Notes: generated by a model from the sequence alone, not told the origin. Positions 1-9,459 are shown, counted from the stretch's first letter. The stretch is 64,000 nucleotides of DNA from Thermoproteota archaeon (GCA_030550455.1 JAUQPH010000003.1:121080-185079); one strand, 5' to 3'. Numbers and translations are program-made.

Positions 1-695
1 AGCGCTAAGCTCTTCTTTGAAGTGAAAACTATGTCGGAAAGCTCCTTCATGTCCCTAAATATGTCTAACTTGATTCCCCCAAACTGGGAGAACATGAAGA
101 GATTAGTACCAAAGGCACCGTCAGTAATGCCCGGAACATATACTCCTGCCCCAGCTCTAAATGCTGCCCCTAAGATGGAGTTAGGGTCGTTTCTGAGGTC
201 TCTACCTACCTCTAGCAGGATTTCTCTCACTCCCCAGAACTGTTTAACTTCAGCTAACCTACTGACTAAGCCCTTTACGTACGACTCTATGATCACTCCA
301 TAGCTCTCCTTGGGTATTAGGACATTACCAAGCCTGTGTATACCTCTCTCAGATAGTTCAACATCGTCTAAGTCGAAATCACCCCTATAGTACACACCAC
401 CCAAACTCCTAGCAATGTCGTGATCTACAGCTCCACAGGTAGTTATAACTATATTAAACAACCCTAAGTCGATAAGTTGTGCTATTATACCCCTCAGACC
501 TGTCGCCACGAGATTGCCGGTGAACGCCAAAAATCTCGCATCTGATTCTTTAAGTCCCTCACCGAGCACTTCAGCAGCTACAGCGAGATATCCGGCTGTG
601 AAACCGTGGATGCTCTTATATGCTTCAAAGAGATCTTTAATGTTCGCTCCCTTCTTAATTCTTACATCTTTCACTGGAATAAGTTCCTTATCCAT
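1..695 (-). CDS. dys: Deoxyhypusine synthase, N-terminal part (cut by window start)
   Basis: Deoxyhypusine synthase transfers an aminobutyl group from spermidine to a lysine of initiation factor aIF5A, using NAD. About 231 codons are visible. Read on the minus strand they begin MDKELIPVKD and contain GFTAGYLAVAAEVL, FTGNLVATGLRG, ITTCGAVDHDIARSLGG and a late GAGVYVPGITDGAFGT, which are family signatures of the NAD/substrate site. The ATG at 695 follows an AAGGTGAT-like Shine-Dalgarno sequence. The C-terminal region carrying the catalytic lysine lies beyond base 1, so activity cannot be judged from this window. Confidence 0.93.
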   Translation of the reverse strand, partial: MDKELIPVKDVRIKKGANIKDLFEAYKSIHGFTAGYLAVAAEVLGEGLKESDARFLAFTGNLVATGLRGIIAQLIDLGLFNIVITTCGAVDHDIARSLGGVYYRGDFDLDDVELSERGIHRLGNVLIPKESYGVIIESYVKGLVSRLAEVKQFWGVREILLEVGRDLRNDPNSILGAAFRAGAGVYVPGITDGAFGTNLFMFSQFGGIKLDIFRDMKELSDIVFTSKKSLA

Positions 696-802
696 GTCCT
701 GAAATCACCTTACCGGAAATGTCGTAGGCTTCTCTAGCGAGTTTGGATGCGGGCATATTCTCAAGAGTTTAACCGACTTCTTCTTTATGTAGAAACAGAT
801 GC

Positions 803-2095
803 TCATGGCTTCCACGCAACAGCTAGATCTCTTAAAGAGTCTACACTAAATGTTCTTTGAGTTCCTGATTTCAGCTGCTTTACAGTTACACTCCTACTCG
901 CCACCTCCGATTCACCAACAATTGCTACATAATCGTACCCAGCTTTTACCGCCTGACTTAGCAGGTCCGATAGCCTATGTTTTGATGAATATCTCACATC
1001 GGTCACGAAACCGTTCTCCCGCAACATACTTGATACTTCATCGATGTATACGACATTCGACACTAAGGATACGAGCATGACTCTAGGTCTAAGTCTTGCA
1101 AGGTTTTCTAGGGCTTTTTCAGACTCTAGTGCTAGTATGGTTCTCTCTACACCAAGAGAAAACCCCGTGGCGGGAACTCCAACACCTCCCAGTATCTTAG
1201 AAAGAGTATCATACCTACCTCCACCTCCAATACTGAGATTAAAGTTTGGTACACTGACCTCGAATATTGTCCCAGTATAGTACGCTAACCCCCTAACCAA
1301 CCTAAAGTCTACGTAAGCCTTAATACCAAGGCTTAAAAGAGCTTCAAAGAGCTCTAATAGCCTACTAACTCCCGAATCAACAACATCTTGAGGTAACTCG
1401 ATTTTACTTAACTCAGACTTTAATTCGTCGGGCGTTAAAGCCTTAGTTTCCAGCAGCTTCCTGAGGGTCGAAGCCCCCGAGTTAGTGTAGCCGCTAATTA
1501 ACGAAAGAGCACTATCTATTTCACCCTTGTCTATTAGGTGTAGAACCTCGTCCTGGTAGTCTTCAGGCACTCCCCACTTCATCAGTAGCCCTCTAATTAT
1601 CGATATATCGTTTACCCTGAATACGTAATTAGAGAGTCCTATAGCTCTATAGAAATCTCTTATCAGCTGAAATAGCTCTATGTCGGCGTATACTCGAGGC
1701 TCTCCTATATACTCAACGCCGACTTGGTAGAACTCCCTATATCTACCGAACTGAGGTTCGTCATATCTGAAAACTTGCCCATAATAATACAGCTTAATGG
1801 GCTTCGGCTTGGCAGTCATGTGCTTTAGGTATGCTCTAACTATGCTGGCAGTAAACTCAGGCCTCAAGCACACGGTCCTACCGGCCTTGTCTTGAAATAC
1901 GTACATAGTCTTGCTTATCCCCGGGCCGGACTTGGCTTCGTAGACCTCGAAGTGCTCTATGGTTGGAACTATAACGAACCTATAACCGTACAATTCAGCT
2001 AACTCCGAGAACTTCATTATGAGCTGCTGGTAGTACTCTGAGAAAGGTGGGAGTATGTCCCTAGTTCCTCTAGCCGGCTCAAGAGGAACTTTCAT
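803..2095 (-). CDS. hisS: Histidyl-tRNA synthetase
   Basis: Class II aminoacyl-tRNA synthetase that charges tRNA-His in the cytoplasm. It has 430 residues, normal for the family. Motif 2 is at about residues 103-130 (GQVFRYDEPQFGRYREF), the HisRS-specific motif LVRGLAYYTG at 266-275, and motif 3 GFSLGVERT at 311-319, followed by a C-terminal anticodon-binding domain. Its start lies inside the end of the upstream splicing-endonuclease-like gene (17-bp overlap), so the two are probably co-transcribed. Confidence 0.96.
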   Translation of the reverse strand: MKVPLEPARGTRDILPPFSEYYQQLIMKFSELAELYGYRFVIVPTIEHFEVYEAKSGPGISKTMYVFQDKAGRTVCLRPEFTASIVRAYLKHMTAKPKPIKLYYYGQVFRYDEPQFGRYREFYQVGVEYIGEPRVYADIELFQLIRDFYRAIGLSNYVFRVNDISIIRGLLMKWGVPEDYQDEVLHLIDKGEIDSALSLISGYTNSGASTLRKLLETKALTPDELKSELSKIELPQDVVDSGVSRLLELFEALLSLGIKAYVDFRLVRGLAYYTGTIFEVSVPNFNLSIGGGGRYDTLSKILGGVGVPATGFSLGVERTILALESEKALENLARLRPRVMLVSLVSNVVYIDEVSSMLRENGFVTDVRYSSKHRLSDLLSQAVKAGYDYVAIVGESEVASRSVTVKQLKSGTQRTFSVDSLRDLAVAWKP

Positions 2096-2651
2096 CTAGA
2101 TACACCCTGCTTAGATCTTGAGCCCGAGACAGGCTAGCAGAGTAGTAGGTTACATCACCGTGCGCATCTACTATGGCTATTACAGGGGTAAACTCACGCA
2201 TTATAGCTGACTTAACCCATTCAACAATTTTTGAGGCCTGTATCAAGGTGTTCTCCTCAAGCACTAAGACTAGAACCTTCTCGCTACCCTTAGTGTAAAA
2301 CAGCTCCCGAGGTGAAAAGCCGGACTTCGCCCTCCTACCCCTCTCCCTCAGGTCCAGTAGTACAGTAAACTTAGACCAAGCGTAGTCCATTTGTGGAAAA
2401 CGAGAGTATAGTGACGCAAGATCGGTTTTTCTGTTCTCGATAAGTACTTCGCAGAAGTCTTTATAAACTAGGTACGTTATTTCGGCGATATCAAGAAAGT
2501 ACTTGTTCTTTTCAGCAACCCATCCAAGACCTAATTCTCGCACTACTCCATCCTTATCCTCAACAAGAACCCTCCAGTCTTCAATCCCGACTACCTGGAC
2601 CGAAGGTTTTACTAAGGTGCGTACGTGCACCACCTCTAGGCGTACATACAC
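2079..2651 (-). CDS. tRNA-splicing endonuclease-like protein, probable structural subunit
   Basis: 190 residues. The EndA fold is recognisable from YLVYKDF (60-66), LRERGRRAKSGF (101-112) and the C-terminal IVDAHGDVTYY (160-170), which matches the conserved strand of archaeal splicing endonucleases. The catalytic histidine and lysine expected before and within the SVRKK-like segment are absent; the sequence there is SAIMREF. Crenarchaeal splicing endonucleases are known to be heteromers of a catalytic and a structural subunit, so I infer this is the structural one. A catalytic partner is not in the window. It overlaps hisS by 17 bp. Confidence 0.72.
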   Translation of the reverse strand: MYVRLEVVHVRTLVKPSVQVVGIEDWRVLVEDKDGVVRELGLGWVAEKNKYFLDIAEITYLVYKDFCEVLIENRKTDLASLYSRFPQMDYAWSKFTVLLDLRERGRRAKSGFSPRELFYTKGSEKVLVLVLEENTLIQASKIVEWVKSAIMREFTPVIAIVDAHGDVTYYSASLSRAQDLSRVYLDESSS

Positions 2652-2774
2652 TATAGTGAAATTAAACTAATTAGCACTTAAAAGTTTCGCACATTCTTAC
2701 CTAGAAATAGAGAAGCACGCTTCAGTGTAAAGCTTTATAAGCGTGTATAATAAGATACGTTGAGGTAGAATTAC

Positions 2775-4547
2775 TTGAAGCCCGGTACTTCTCTAAAAAT
2801 AGTCGCTGTCGTCATAGTTTTAGCAATAGGGTTAATCCTAGCTGCTCCCCCAAACGCTGAGTACATGCCTGAAGATAAGAGGTTTGACTACTATACCTTT
2901 CCTTTACTACCTCCGCTGTTAGCGATCACTTTATGTATGCTTACAGGTCAAGTTCTGCCGTCACTTTTTCTCGGTGTGTGGATTGGTGCCCTAATGGTGT
3001 CAGCTTACAACCCTATAGCAGGTACCACCCAAGCCCTCGGCTGGCTTGTAGAAAACGCTACAGACTCGTGGAATGCGACCATACTTCTATTCGACTTCGT
3101 CATCGGCGCTCTCGTAGGCGTACTCTACGTTTCTGGCTCTCTCCATAGTCTAGCCGAGTCTCTATCCCGAAGGGTTAAAACTGCGCGAGGAGCTAGCTTA
3201 GCTACGACAGTTCTAGGAACTATAGTGTTCTTTGACGACTATACTAACACGATAATCGTAGGTAATACCATGAGACCTCTAACTGATAGACTTAGAGTCA
3301 GTAGAGAGCTTTTAAGTTATATTGTTGACTCTACGGCAGCTCCTGTAGCGGGTATAGCACTTGTTTCAACTTGGATAGGCTACGAAGTTGGACAGATCAA
3401 GGCTGCTCTAGCAACTCTTCAGGAGGAAGTAGCTGCTGGCAGACTAGCTGTAGCACCAGATGTAGGACCTTATGCCATGTGGTTGTCCGCTCTTCCCTAT
3501 CACTTCTACTCTATTCTCGCATTAGTCATGGTGTACTTAGTTATCGTATTCAGAAAGCACTTCGGACCCATGTTTACAGCTGAAGCAAGAGCCGTTAGTG
3601 AAGGAAAAGTGCTTAGAGATGGTGCAATGCCTCTTATGCCGACAGAGACCGTTCTGGGAGAACCTTCCAAAGAAAGAAGGGCTTCACCACTTCTGTTTGT
3701 AGCATCGATAGCCGTCTTAGTGTTGGTAACATTAATTGGGATGTGGTATACAGGAGCGCAAGTAATTATCGAGAGCTACGCAGAAGAGGGAATAATCTAC
3801 GAGCTACCCTGGTGGACTATACCGTTTTCTGAAGCTCTAATGGAGTCTGATGCTGCGACAGCACTCTTCTGGGGTAGCTTCGCTGCCTACCTAGTAGCTT
3901 TAGCCGGAGTCCTCGCATGGAGAGTTCTAAGCTTTAGCAAGGCCATGGAATACACAGTTAAGGGTATGTACACGATGCTATACGCTAACGCAATACTCCT
4001 ACTTGCGTGGAGCATTAAGACAGCCACCGATACTGTTGGTACTGCTGATTACGTAGTAAGTCATGCTGTATCTATAGGGATCCCGGCTCACGCAGCCCCG
4101 CTGCTAATATTTCTAGTCTCTATGTTCATATCGTACACTACTGGCACTAGTTGGGGCACGTTCGGGATCATGATGCCGATCGCTGTGCCCCTAGCCTGGA
4201 AGCTGGCAATAATCCAATTAGGAGACCCGGGACTCGCCTACTCTCTTACTGCTGCCGCAATAGGCGCCGTCTTCGGTGGGGGGATATATGGAGACCACGT
4301 CTCACCCATAAGTGATACCACGATAATGTCGTCTATGTTTAGCGGTTGTGACCACATAGACCACGTAAAGACACAGCTACCTTATGGAACCATGGCAGCT
4401 TTCTCGAGCTTGCTACTCTACTTATTGATACTTGCTGGAGTAACCAACCCCCTGATACTACTTCCACTTGGTATTGCCGTAGTCGTTTTAGTATACCAAG
4501 CCATAACAAGAAAGACTCGACCAATTCCGAACTTTAAGGCATACTAA
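2775..4547 (+). CDS. NhaC-family Na+/H+ antiporter-like membrane protein
   Basis: 590-residue polytopic membrane protein. The signatures FFDDYTNTIIVGNTMRPL, DSTAAPVAGIALVSTWIGYE, YTTGTSWGTFGIMMPIAVP and GAVFGGGIYGDHVSPISDTT are typical of the NhaC superfamily (COG1757). Family members exchange Na+ for H+, sometimes coupled to organic substrates, so the substrate here is uncertain. The TTG start at 2775 is preceded by GAGGT at 2762-2766, and a TATA-like CTTTATAAG lies near 2733. Transcribed alone, divergently from the endonuclease/hisS pair. Confidence 0.85.
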   Translation: MKPGTSLKIVAVVIVLAIGLILAAPPNAEYMPEDKRFDYYTFPLLPPLLAITLCMLTGQVLPSLFLGVWIGALMVSAYNPIAGTTQALGWLVENATDSWNATILLFDFVIGALVGVLYVSGSLHSLAESLSRRVKTARGASLATTVLGTIVFFDDYTNTIIVGNTMRPLTDRLRVSRELLSYIVDSTAAPVAGIALVSTWIGYEVGQIKAALATLQEEVAAGRLAVAPDVGPYAMWLSALPYHFYSILALVMVYLVIVFRKHFGPMFTAEARAVSEGKVLRDGAMPLMPTETVLGEPSKERRASPLLFVASIAVLVLVTLIGMWYTGAQVIIESYAEEGIIYELPWWTIPFSEALMESDAATALFWGSFAAYLVALAGVLAWRVLSFSKAMEYTVKGMYTMLYANAILLLAWSIKTATDTVGTADYVVSHAVSIGIPAHAAPLLIFLVSMFISYTTGTSWGTFGIMMPIAVPLAWKLAIIQLGDPGLAYSLTAAAIGAVFGGGIYGDHVSPISDTTIMSSMFSGCDHIDHVKTQLPYGTMAAFSSLLLYLLILAGVTNPLILLPLGIAVVVLVYQAITRKTRPIPNFKAY

Positions 4548-4615
4548 CCTCATCGAGATTAACCGACCTCAAGCATAGCTGCTTTTTAGTACTGAAGCTT
4601 GTCTGGAGGTGTTCC

Positions 4616-5182
4616 TCATTCGGGAAGCTTCACCTGTTTTATGTAATCCACTATCTTAACGACCTTAAATCGGGGACCACATTCTCGGTCACTGGAGGCA
4701 CACATGAAAGCTACTATCGCCTCCTTTTCTCCTCCGAACAGCTTTATTTCTAGAGCTCTTCCTACAGCTCTCTCCACTATGATGGGTCTAAAGCATTCGA
4801 CTATGTAAGGAGCTAAAATCTCCGCAAATCCCCTAGGGACAGACCTTGGAACTATAACGAGTCTCTCGATACCTAAGGGGAACTGAGAACCCGGTATTTC
4901 CCTCAGTAAGCTAACACCACCCAACTTTAGAAGAAAGACCTTTTTGAGTTCCGACCCTGCGGGTTCTGCGAACATAATTGCTGAGGGGTTGCCTTTCTTC
5001 TCGAGAATAATCAAAACACCGTGAGCACCCAAGGAAGAAGCTTTACTAGCTAGTTCAGCGTGCGTAGCCTTGCCTCTAGTAACTCTTATCGAGTTAGGTA
5101 ACACCGTACTTAAGTCTTTGACAAAGCTCCTAGTCCTTCTAGAAGGCTCTCTAGAAGTTGTTATTAGTAACCTACTCTTCAA
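4616..5182 (-). CDS. Brix-domain ribosome biogenesis protein
   Basis: 188 residues. The N-terminus MKSRLLITTSREPSRRTRSF and the later VTRGKATHAELASKA segment match archaeal Brix (Imp4/Mil-like) proteins, which bind pre-rRNA and assist ribosome assembly. It starts inside the last codons of the eL43 gene (4-bp overlap, ATGA type), so the two are translationally coupled. This pairing with a ribosomal protein supports the assignment. Confidence 0.85.
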   Translation of the reverse strand: MKSRLLITTSREPSRRTRSFVKDLSTVLPNSIRVTRGKATHAELASKASSLGAHGVLIILEKKGNPSAIMFAEPAGSELKKVFLLKLGGVSLLREIPGSQFPLGIERLVIVPRSVPRGFAEILAPYIVECFRPIIVERAVGRALEIKLFGGEKEAIVAFMCASSDRECGPRFKVVKIVDYIKQVKLPE

Positions 5183-5466
5183 GAGCTAGACCTTTCCCTC
5201 GAACTAAAACCTCCGACTTCGGACACAACGATCACTCTACCTATCTCTGTATAGGGTTGGTATGCTCCTCCAGCAAAGGTCCTTCCACACTTGGGGCATT
5301 TCCACAAGCCTACGGATAACCTCTTAAACAAAGTCTTAGTACCACACAGTGGACAGACGTACTCAGAGTATCTGCGCTCCATGACCTCCCGCCACTTCTT
5401 CCTAAGAGACGCTCCATATCTAGCGCCAAACCTGCCAGCTATGCCGACGACTTTTGTTCTACCCAT
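5179..5466 (-). CDS. rpl37ae: Large ribosomal subunit protein eL43 (L37Ae)
   Basis: 95 residues. The N-terminus (MGRTKVVGIAGRFGARYGAS) and a C4 zinc ribbon with cysteines at about 38, 41, 57 and 60 are diagnostic of eL43. The tail after GGAYQPYT is about 20 residues longer than I expect for the family. It is the first gene of a two-gene unit with the Brix protein. The RNA polymerase subunit Rpo12, which often sits between these two genes in archaea, is not present here. Confidence 0.93.
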   Translation of the reverse strand: MGRTKVVGIAGRFGARYGASLRKKWREVMERRYSEYVCPLCGTKTLFKRLSVGLWKCPKCGRTFAGGAYQPYTEIGRVIVVSEVGGFSSRERSSS

Positions 5467-5550
5467 AGTCCAGCACCTCGATAGATAAGACGACCTAACT
5501 TAAAAGCTTGAAATGCGTTTGAGAACAAATTTCTGAGGTATAAGTGTAAG

Positions 5551-5591
5551 CTTATATACTTCCTCTATACGTATGTATAGGGTATCCAAAT
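5551..5591 (+). promoter_or_regulatory. btuF promoter with candidate B12 operator (TATA 5551-5558, operator 5569-5591)
   Basis: CTTATATA at 5551-5558 is a good archaeal TATA box, 39 nt before the btuF ATG. The 23 bases at 5569-5591 (beginning ACGTATGTATAGGG and ending TATCCAAAT) are identical to the reverse complement of 20046-20068 in the promoter of the cobalamin salvage operon. The element covers the predicted transcription start, as expected for a repressor site. Its appearance in opposite orientations argues for a DNA-level operator rather than an RNA element. Confidence 0.75.
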
Positions 5592-6750
5592 GGTGGCTAG
5601 AAACGTAGCTCTCACTCTAGTGGTAGCACTCATGATGCTTGCGGCAGGCTTTGGAGTAGGCACATACCTCGCTGGAGGAACTGCTACGACAGCTATCATA
5701 ACCGAAATAAAGACCACTACCGTAGTTTTCACGGAGCGCTTAACTGAGCTAACAACAGTGGTCATGCCTGAAGCAAGAATCTCCGTTGTGGACGCCTTAG
5801 GGAGGGAGATAACTTTTGACAAACCACCTACTAGGGTAGTCTCACTAGCTCCATCGATAACAGAGATGCTTTTTGCTCTAGGACTCCAAGACAGAGTCGT
5901 AGGTGTTACGAGTCACTGCAATTACCCACCTGAAGTCCAGCAGCTAGTGAGTAAGGGAGAGATAGCGATAATAGGTGGCTTCTGGACACCAGACCTAGAG
6001 AAAATAGTTTCCCTTAAACCAGACCTCGTCATAGGTTCTGCTGGTACTCTACCACATCTCAAGCTCAAGGAGTCTCTCGAGCAGGTGGGTATCAAGGTGT
6101 TCTATACTAGGGCTGCGAGCGATAAGTACGACGTATACAGCGATATAAGAGCGCTTGCCAAAATCTTTAGAGTTGAGAGAGTCGCTGAAGAACTCATCAA
6201 CAGAATTGAGGCCGATATAAAGTCCGTAGAAACGTCCATACCTAAAGATGAGAAACCTAAGGTCCTCGTCCTCCTTGGACCTCCTGCGTGGGGTCTATAC
6301 TCAGCTGGAGGGAACACTTTCATGGGATGGCTAATAAGAACTGCTGGAGGGGTAAATATAGCAGATAAATTCACGGGCTGGCCTGTGCTAGACTACGATT
6401 TCATACTGTTACATGACCCGGACGTAATCATCATTAGTGCCATGGGTTTAAACTATACAACTCTATCGAAAGAGATCGGTGAAACTCCTTTAGCGCTAAC
6501 GAAAGCGTTCAAGAATGGTAAAGTGTACTTGGTAGACCAGGAGGCCAACGATATTCTTGTTCGACCTGGACCGAGGTTAGGTCTGGCCGTCAGGATGCTG
6601 GCCTCTATTCTGTTTCCCGACATATTTGAACCACCTAAAACTCCTGTAGTCTATAGAGTCGGTGAAGGCACTGGTAGCTTCAGTAGTGCTGGTACTACTA
6701 TCCGCTTGAGCACTGTTGAAATACTCCCGCGCATAGTATTTACTACGTGA
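5590..6750 (+). CDS. btuF: ABC transporter substrate-binding protein, corrinoid/siderophore type
   Basis: 386 residues. An N-terminal hydrophobic segment (about 6-27) acts as signal or anchor; there is no lipobox cysteine. A Thr-rich linker follows to about residue 55. The binding domain begins near PTRVVSLAPSITEMLFALG and contains VVGVTSHCNYP and KPDLVIGSAG, typical of the BtuF/FepB fold. It is the first gene of a three-gene importer operon. Fe-siderophore, cobamide and heme importers share this family, so the cobamide assignment rests on the operator shared with the cobalamin operon at 20080. The ATG is about 10 nt after the predicted transcription start. Confidence 0.8.
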   Translation: MVARNVALTLVVALMMLAAGFGVGTYLAGGTATTAIITEIKTTTVVFTERLTELTTVVMPEARISVVDALGREITFDKPPTRVVSLAPSITEMLFALGLQDRVVGVTSHCNYPPEVQQLVSKGEIAIIGGFWTPDLEKIVSLKPDLVIGSAGTLPHLKLKESLEQVGIKVFYTRAASDKYDVYSDIRALAKIFRVERVAEELINRIEADIKSVETSIPKDEKPKVLVLLGPPAWGLYSAGGNTFMGWLIRTAGGVNIADKFTGWPVLDYDFILLHDPDVIIISAMGLNYTTLSKEIGETPLALTKAFKNGKVYLVDQEANDILVRPGPRLGLAVRMLASILFPDIFEPPKTPVVYRVGEGTGSFSSAGTTIRLSTVEILPRIVFTT

Positions 6751-6760
6751 GGACCTACTT

Positions 6761-7795
6761 ATGGCCTATCAAATCGCTAGAATCAGTAAAACGAAATTCC
6801 TTTTACTAGTGTTAGCTCTCTCATCTTTACTCTTACTTCTTGCTGTGGTCTCTTTATCTGTGGGCTCATCGATGATACCTCCTTTCCAAGCTCTCTACTG
6901 CCTAGCGAGGGCTGAATGTAGCGAGACCACTAGGTTAATCTTAGGCCTGAGGGTTGCGCGTACAACAGCATCAATCCTCGTGGGGTGCATGCTAGCTGTG
7001 GCTGGAGTTTTAATACAGGGTATAACTAGGAACCCTCTAGCGGACCCCTTCATCCTAGGGATCTCGTCAACTGCTTTAGCAATACTCTCAGTAGCCTTAC
7101 TCGTCGATGTCAACATCCTCGCTCAGCGCCAGCTGGCTATATCAATAGCACTAGGGGGCGCTCTCCTAGGGTTCTTTATGACTACGTCAATTGGAGTTCT
7201 ATCAGGTGGAACAGTCCTCTCTTTAGTGCTGTCCGGGATTGCTGTTTCAGCCTTATTCTCCGGAGTTTCACACGTACTTCTCTACATGCTACAGGACAGA
7301 TTGAGGCATCCATATGTAAACCTACTCATGGGCTCTACGAGCGGTACCCTCGGGCGGGACATTCCGTACTTAGCCGTACCAGCGGTGCTCTCGCTTCTTG
7401 CTCTATACGCTCTAGGGATACCTAAGGCACTAAATGCTTACCTCTTCGGTGAACACCACGCAAGCCAGTTGGGGTATAGGGTTAAGCTGACTACGATTAC
7501 TTCAGCGTTCATAGCTAGCTTGCTAACTGGAGCCTCAGTTGCCGTAGTAGGGATAGTAGGTTTTATCGGCCTAGCAGGCCCACACATATCAAGAATGCTT
7601 TACGGGACATCCGACCACAGAGTCACTGTAGTTCTATCGGCGCTATCAGGTTCCGCCTTAGCTGTTTCAGCTGATATCGTAGCAAGACTCATCACCCTGT
7701 TTTCTACTCGAGGTGAACTACCCTTGGGGGTTGTTACAAGTATCATTGGAGCCCCGTTCTTAGCGTACCTTGTTATCAGAGGTGGGAGAAGTTGA
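6761..7795 (+). CDS. btuC: ABC transporter permease, FecCD/BtuC family
   Basis: 344 residues with about nine or ten membrane segments. Conserved family segments are LRVARTTASILVGCMLAVAG, QGITRNPLADPFILGIS and the ATPase-coupling loop GFIGLAGPHISRMLYG near residues 263-280. It would form the membrane channel for the BtuF ligand. It begins 10 bp after btuF and its TGA overlaps the TTG start of the ATPase gene, so all three are one operon. Confidence 0.85.
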   Translation: MAYQIARISKTKFLLLVLALSSLLLLLAVVSLSVGSSMIPPFQALYCLARAECSETTRLILGLRVARTTASILVGCMLAVAGVLIQGITRNPLADPFILGISSTALAILSVALLVDVNILAQRQLAISIALGGALLGFFMTTSIGVLSGGTVLSLVLSGIAVSALFSGVSHVLLYMLQDRLRHPYVNLLMGSTSGTLGRDIPYLAVPAVLSLLALYALGIPKALNAYLFGEHHASQLGYRVKLTTITSAFIASLLTGASVAVVGIVGFIGLAGPHISRMLYGTSDHRVTVVLSALSGSALAVSADIVARLITLFSTRGELPLGVVTSIIGAPFLAYLVIRGGRS

Positions 7796-8586
7796 GAATA
7801 GAGTTAAAAAACGTCTCGTTTAGCTATAACTCAGTTAAGGCCGTAGATAAAGTATCTCTTGAAATAGACAGCGGTAAAACACTCTGCTTAGTAGGACCAA
7901 ACGGCTCAGGAAAGACTACGCTACTAAAACTGGTGGCCTCGCTAATAAGGCCTAAAGAGGGAGTTATCTACTTAGACGGTAAAGACTTAAAGACGTTCGA
8001 CATTAACGAGATCGCTAAAATGCTCTCATACTCGGACCCTCACCTACCGAGAACTTTACCGGCACGCGTTATTGATTTCATTCTCACGTCTAGGTATCCA
8101 TTCCATAAAGCGTTTCAGTACTTCGAGAGTAAGGATGACCTAGAGTTAGTCGACTTTCTGTCGAGAGAACTGAAGATATCGCACCTGCTCGACAGAAGGC
8201 TAGATCAACTAAGCAGCGGAGAACTGCAGAGAGTTGTAATAGCTGCAGCACTCGCTAAGAAACCTAAAGTACTTCTGCTAGACGAACCATCTGCTTTTCT
8301 TGACATAAGGTACCGCTTCGAGGTTATGGACATAGTCAAGAAGTATGTAGCTAAATACGGTGCGACATCTATAGTAGCCCTCCACGATATCAACATAGCC
8401 TCGCTGTACTGCGACACTGTAGCCCTCCTTAACAAAGGAAAAATAGTAGCCTGCGGACCACCAAGCGATGTCTTTTCATCAAAGGTCGTAGAGGAGGTCT
8501 ACGGAGTTAAAGTTGAGATTATCCAAGTAGGAAGCTATTACGTAGCATTCCCTCTACCAAACTATAGAGACCGGCAACACACCTAA
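7792..8586 (+). CDS. btuD: ABC transporter ATP-binding protein, BtuD/FhuC type
   Basis: 264 residues. Walker A GPNGSGKTT at 35-43, signature LSSGELQR at 140-147, Walker B VLLLDEPSAFLD at 160-171 and the H-loop in VALHDINIAS are all present. It would power import of the BtuF substrate. The TTG start overlaps the btuC stop by 4 bp, giving translational coupling. It is the last gene of the importer operon. Confidence 0.87.
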   Translation: MRIELKNVSFSYNSVKAVDKVSLEIDSGKTLCLVGPNGSGKTTLLKLVASLIRPKEGVIYLDGKDLKTFDINEIAKMLSYSDPHLPRTLPARVIDFILTSRYPFHKAFQYFESKDDLELVDFLSRELKISHLLDRRLDQLSSGELQRVVIAAALAKKPKVLLLDEPSAFLDIRYRFEVMDIVKKYVAKYGATSIVALHDINIASLYCDTVALLNKGKIVACGPPSDVFSSKVVEEVYGVKVEIIQVGSYYVAFPLPNYRDRQHT

Positions 8587-8706
8587 CACGAGCTATGTGA
8601 AACTACTATACGTTTCCGACACCTCTACGCACGCAGCAAGCAACTATGGCTTGCGGAGAGTATGCCTAGCTTTTAATAGGTTCAATACTCAGTATATGGG
8701 TCTCGT

Positions 8707-9459
8707 ATGGGTGTGTATATAAAGCTGAAGAAAAGTGACTTCGAGAATAAGGTACTACTCGTCGGACTCCCCGGCATGGGTAGAGTCGGTTATGTGACTG
8801 CTAACTACTTAGTAGAGAAGTTGGGTGGTACTCTCGTTGGAGAAGTTTATTCCATTTACTTTCCATCCCACCTAGAGGTAGACGACCGTGGACTTTGCAC
8901 TCTTTTCACTGGGAGAATATACGACATCAAGAAGGCGTTAGTGTTTACAGCTGATGCGCAACCACAGAGCCCGGAGGGACAAAACCTTCTGTCTAAGAAA
9001 GTCGTTGAGTCCCTAGTTAAGAGAGGAGTTAAATTAGTAGTAGCGGCCGCAGCCTACGTAGTACCCACGGTAGACCAAACGAGAAGAGTTTATGTAGTTG
9101 GAACCGACCAGAAGACCGTAGAGATGTTTACTTCCATTGGGGCTCTAAAACTGAGGGGCGGTACGATAAGCGGAATGAACGGAGTAATAATAGGTTGGAG
9201 TAAGTACTTTGGGATCCCCGGAGTAGTCCTCCTAGGCGAGACGTGGGCACCCCTAGTGGAAGTAGATGAAGTTGACTTTAGAGCAGCTAAGCACATAATA
9301 GAGTTACTAGCTAAGTTTCTAGGTATCAGCATCGGAGTCGAAGAGCTGGATAAGTATGCGGCACACGTAGAACAGAGGGTTGTCGCAGCGATGGCCAAGA
9401 TGATGGGTCGCAAAGAAGAGACTGAGAAAGTTGGTTATAGAGATCGTGAAGTCATGTAG
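8707..9459 (+). CDS. PAC2-family (proteasome assembly chaperone-like) protein
   Basis: 250 residues. The N-terminal VLLVGLPGMGRVGYVTANYLVEKLG and the later SGMNGVIIGWSKYFGIPGVVLLGET match the archaeal PAC2 family (COG1938/COG2047). Family members resemble eukaryotic proteasome assembly chaperones, but the archaeal function is largely unproven. A short charged C-terminal tail (about 225-250) may be coiled. The gene is followed 10 bp later by a HAD phosphatase and may share its transcript. Confidence 0.8.
   Translation: MGVYIKLKKSDFENKVLLVGLPGMGRVGYVTANYLVEKLGGTLVGEVYSIYFPSHLEVDDRGLCTLFTGRIYDIKKALVFTADAQPQSPEGQNLLSKKVVESLVKRGVKLVVAAAAYVVPTVDQTRRVYVVGTDQKTVEMFTSIGALKLRGGTISGMNGVIIGWSKYFGIPGVVLLGETWAPLVEVDEVDFRAAKHIIELLAKFLGISIGVEELDKYAAHVEQRVVAAMAKMMGRKEETEKVGYRDREVM

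Noticed and set aside
5569-5591. The repeated 23-mer as a cobalamin riboswitch part
   Set aside because: It occurs in opposite orientations relative to the genes and covers the predicted transcription start, so it could not form the same RNA. No B12-riboswitch box is seen.
9090-9413. 107-codon minus-strand frame
   Set aside because: Antisense to the PAC2-family gene, which has clear homology.
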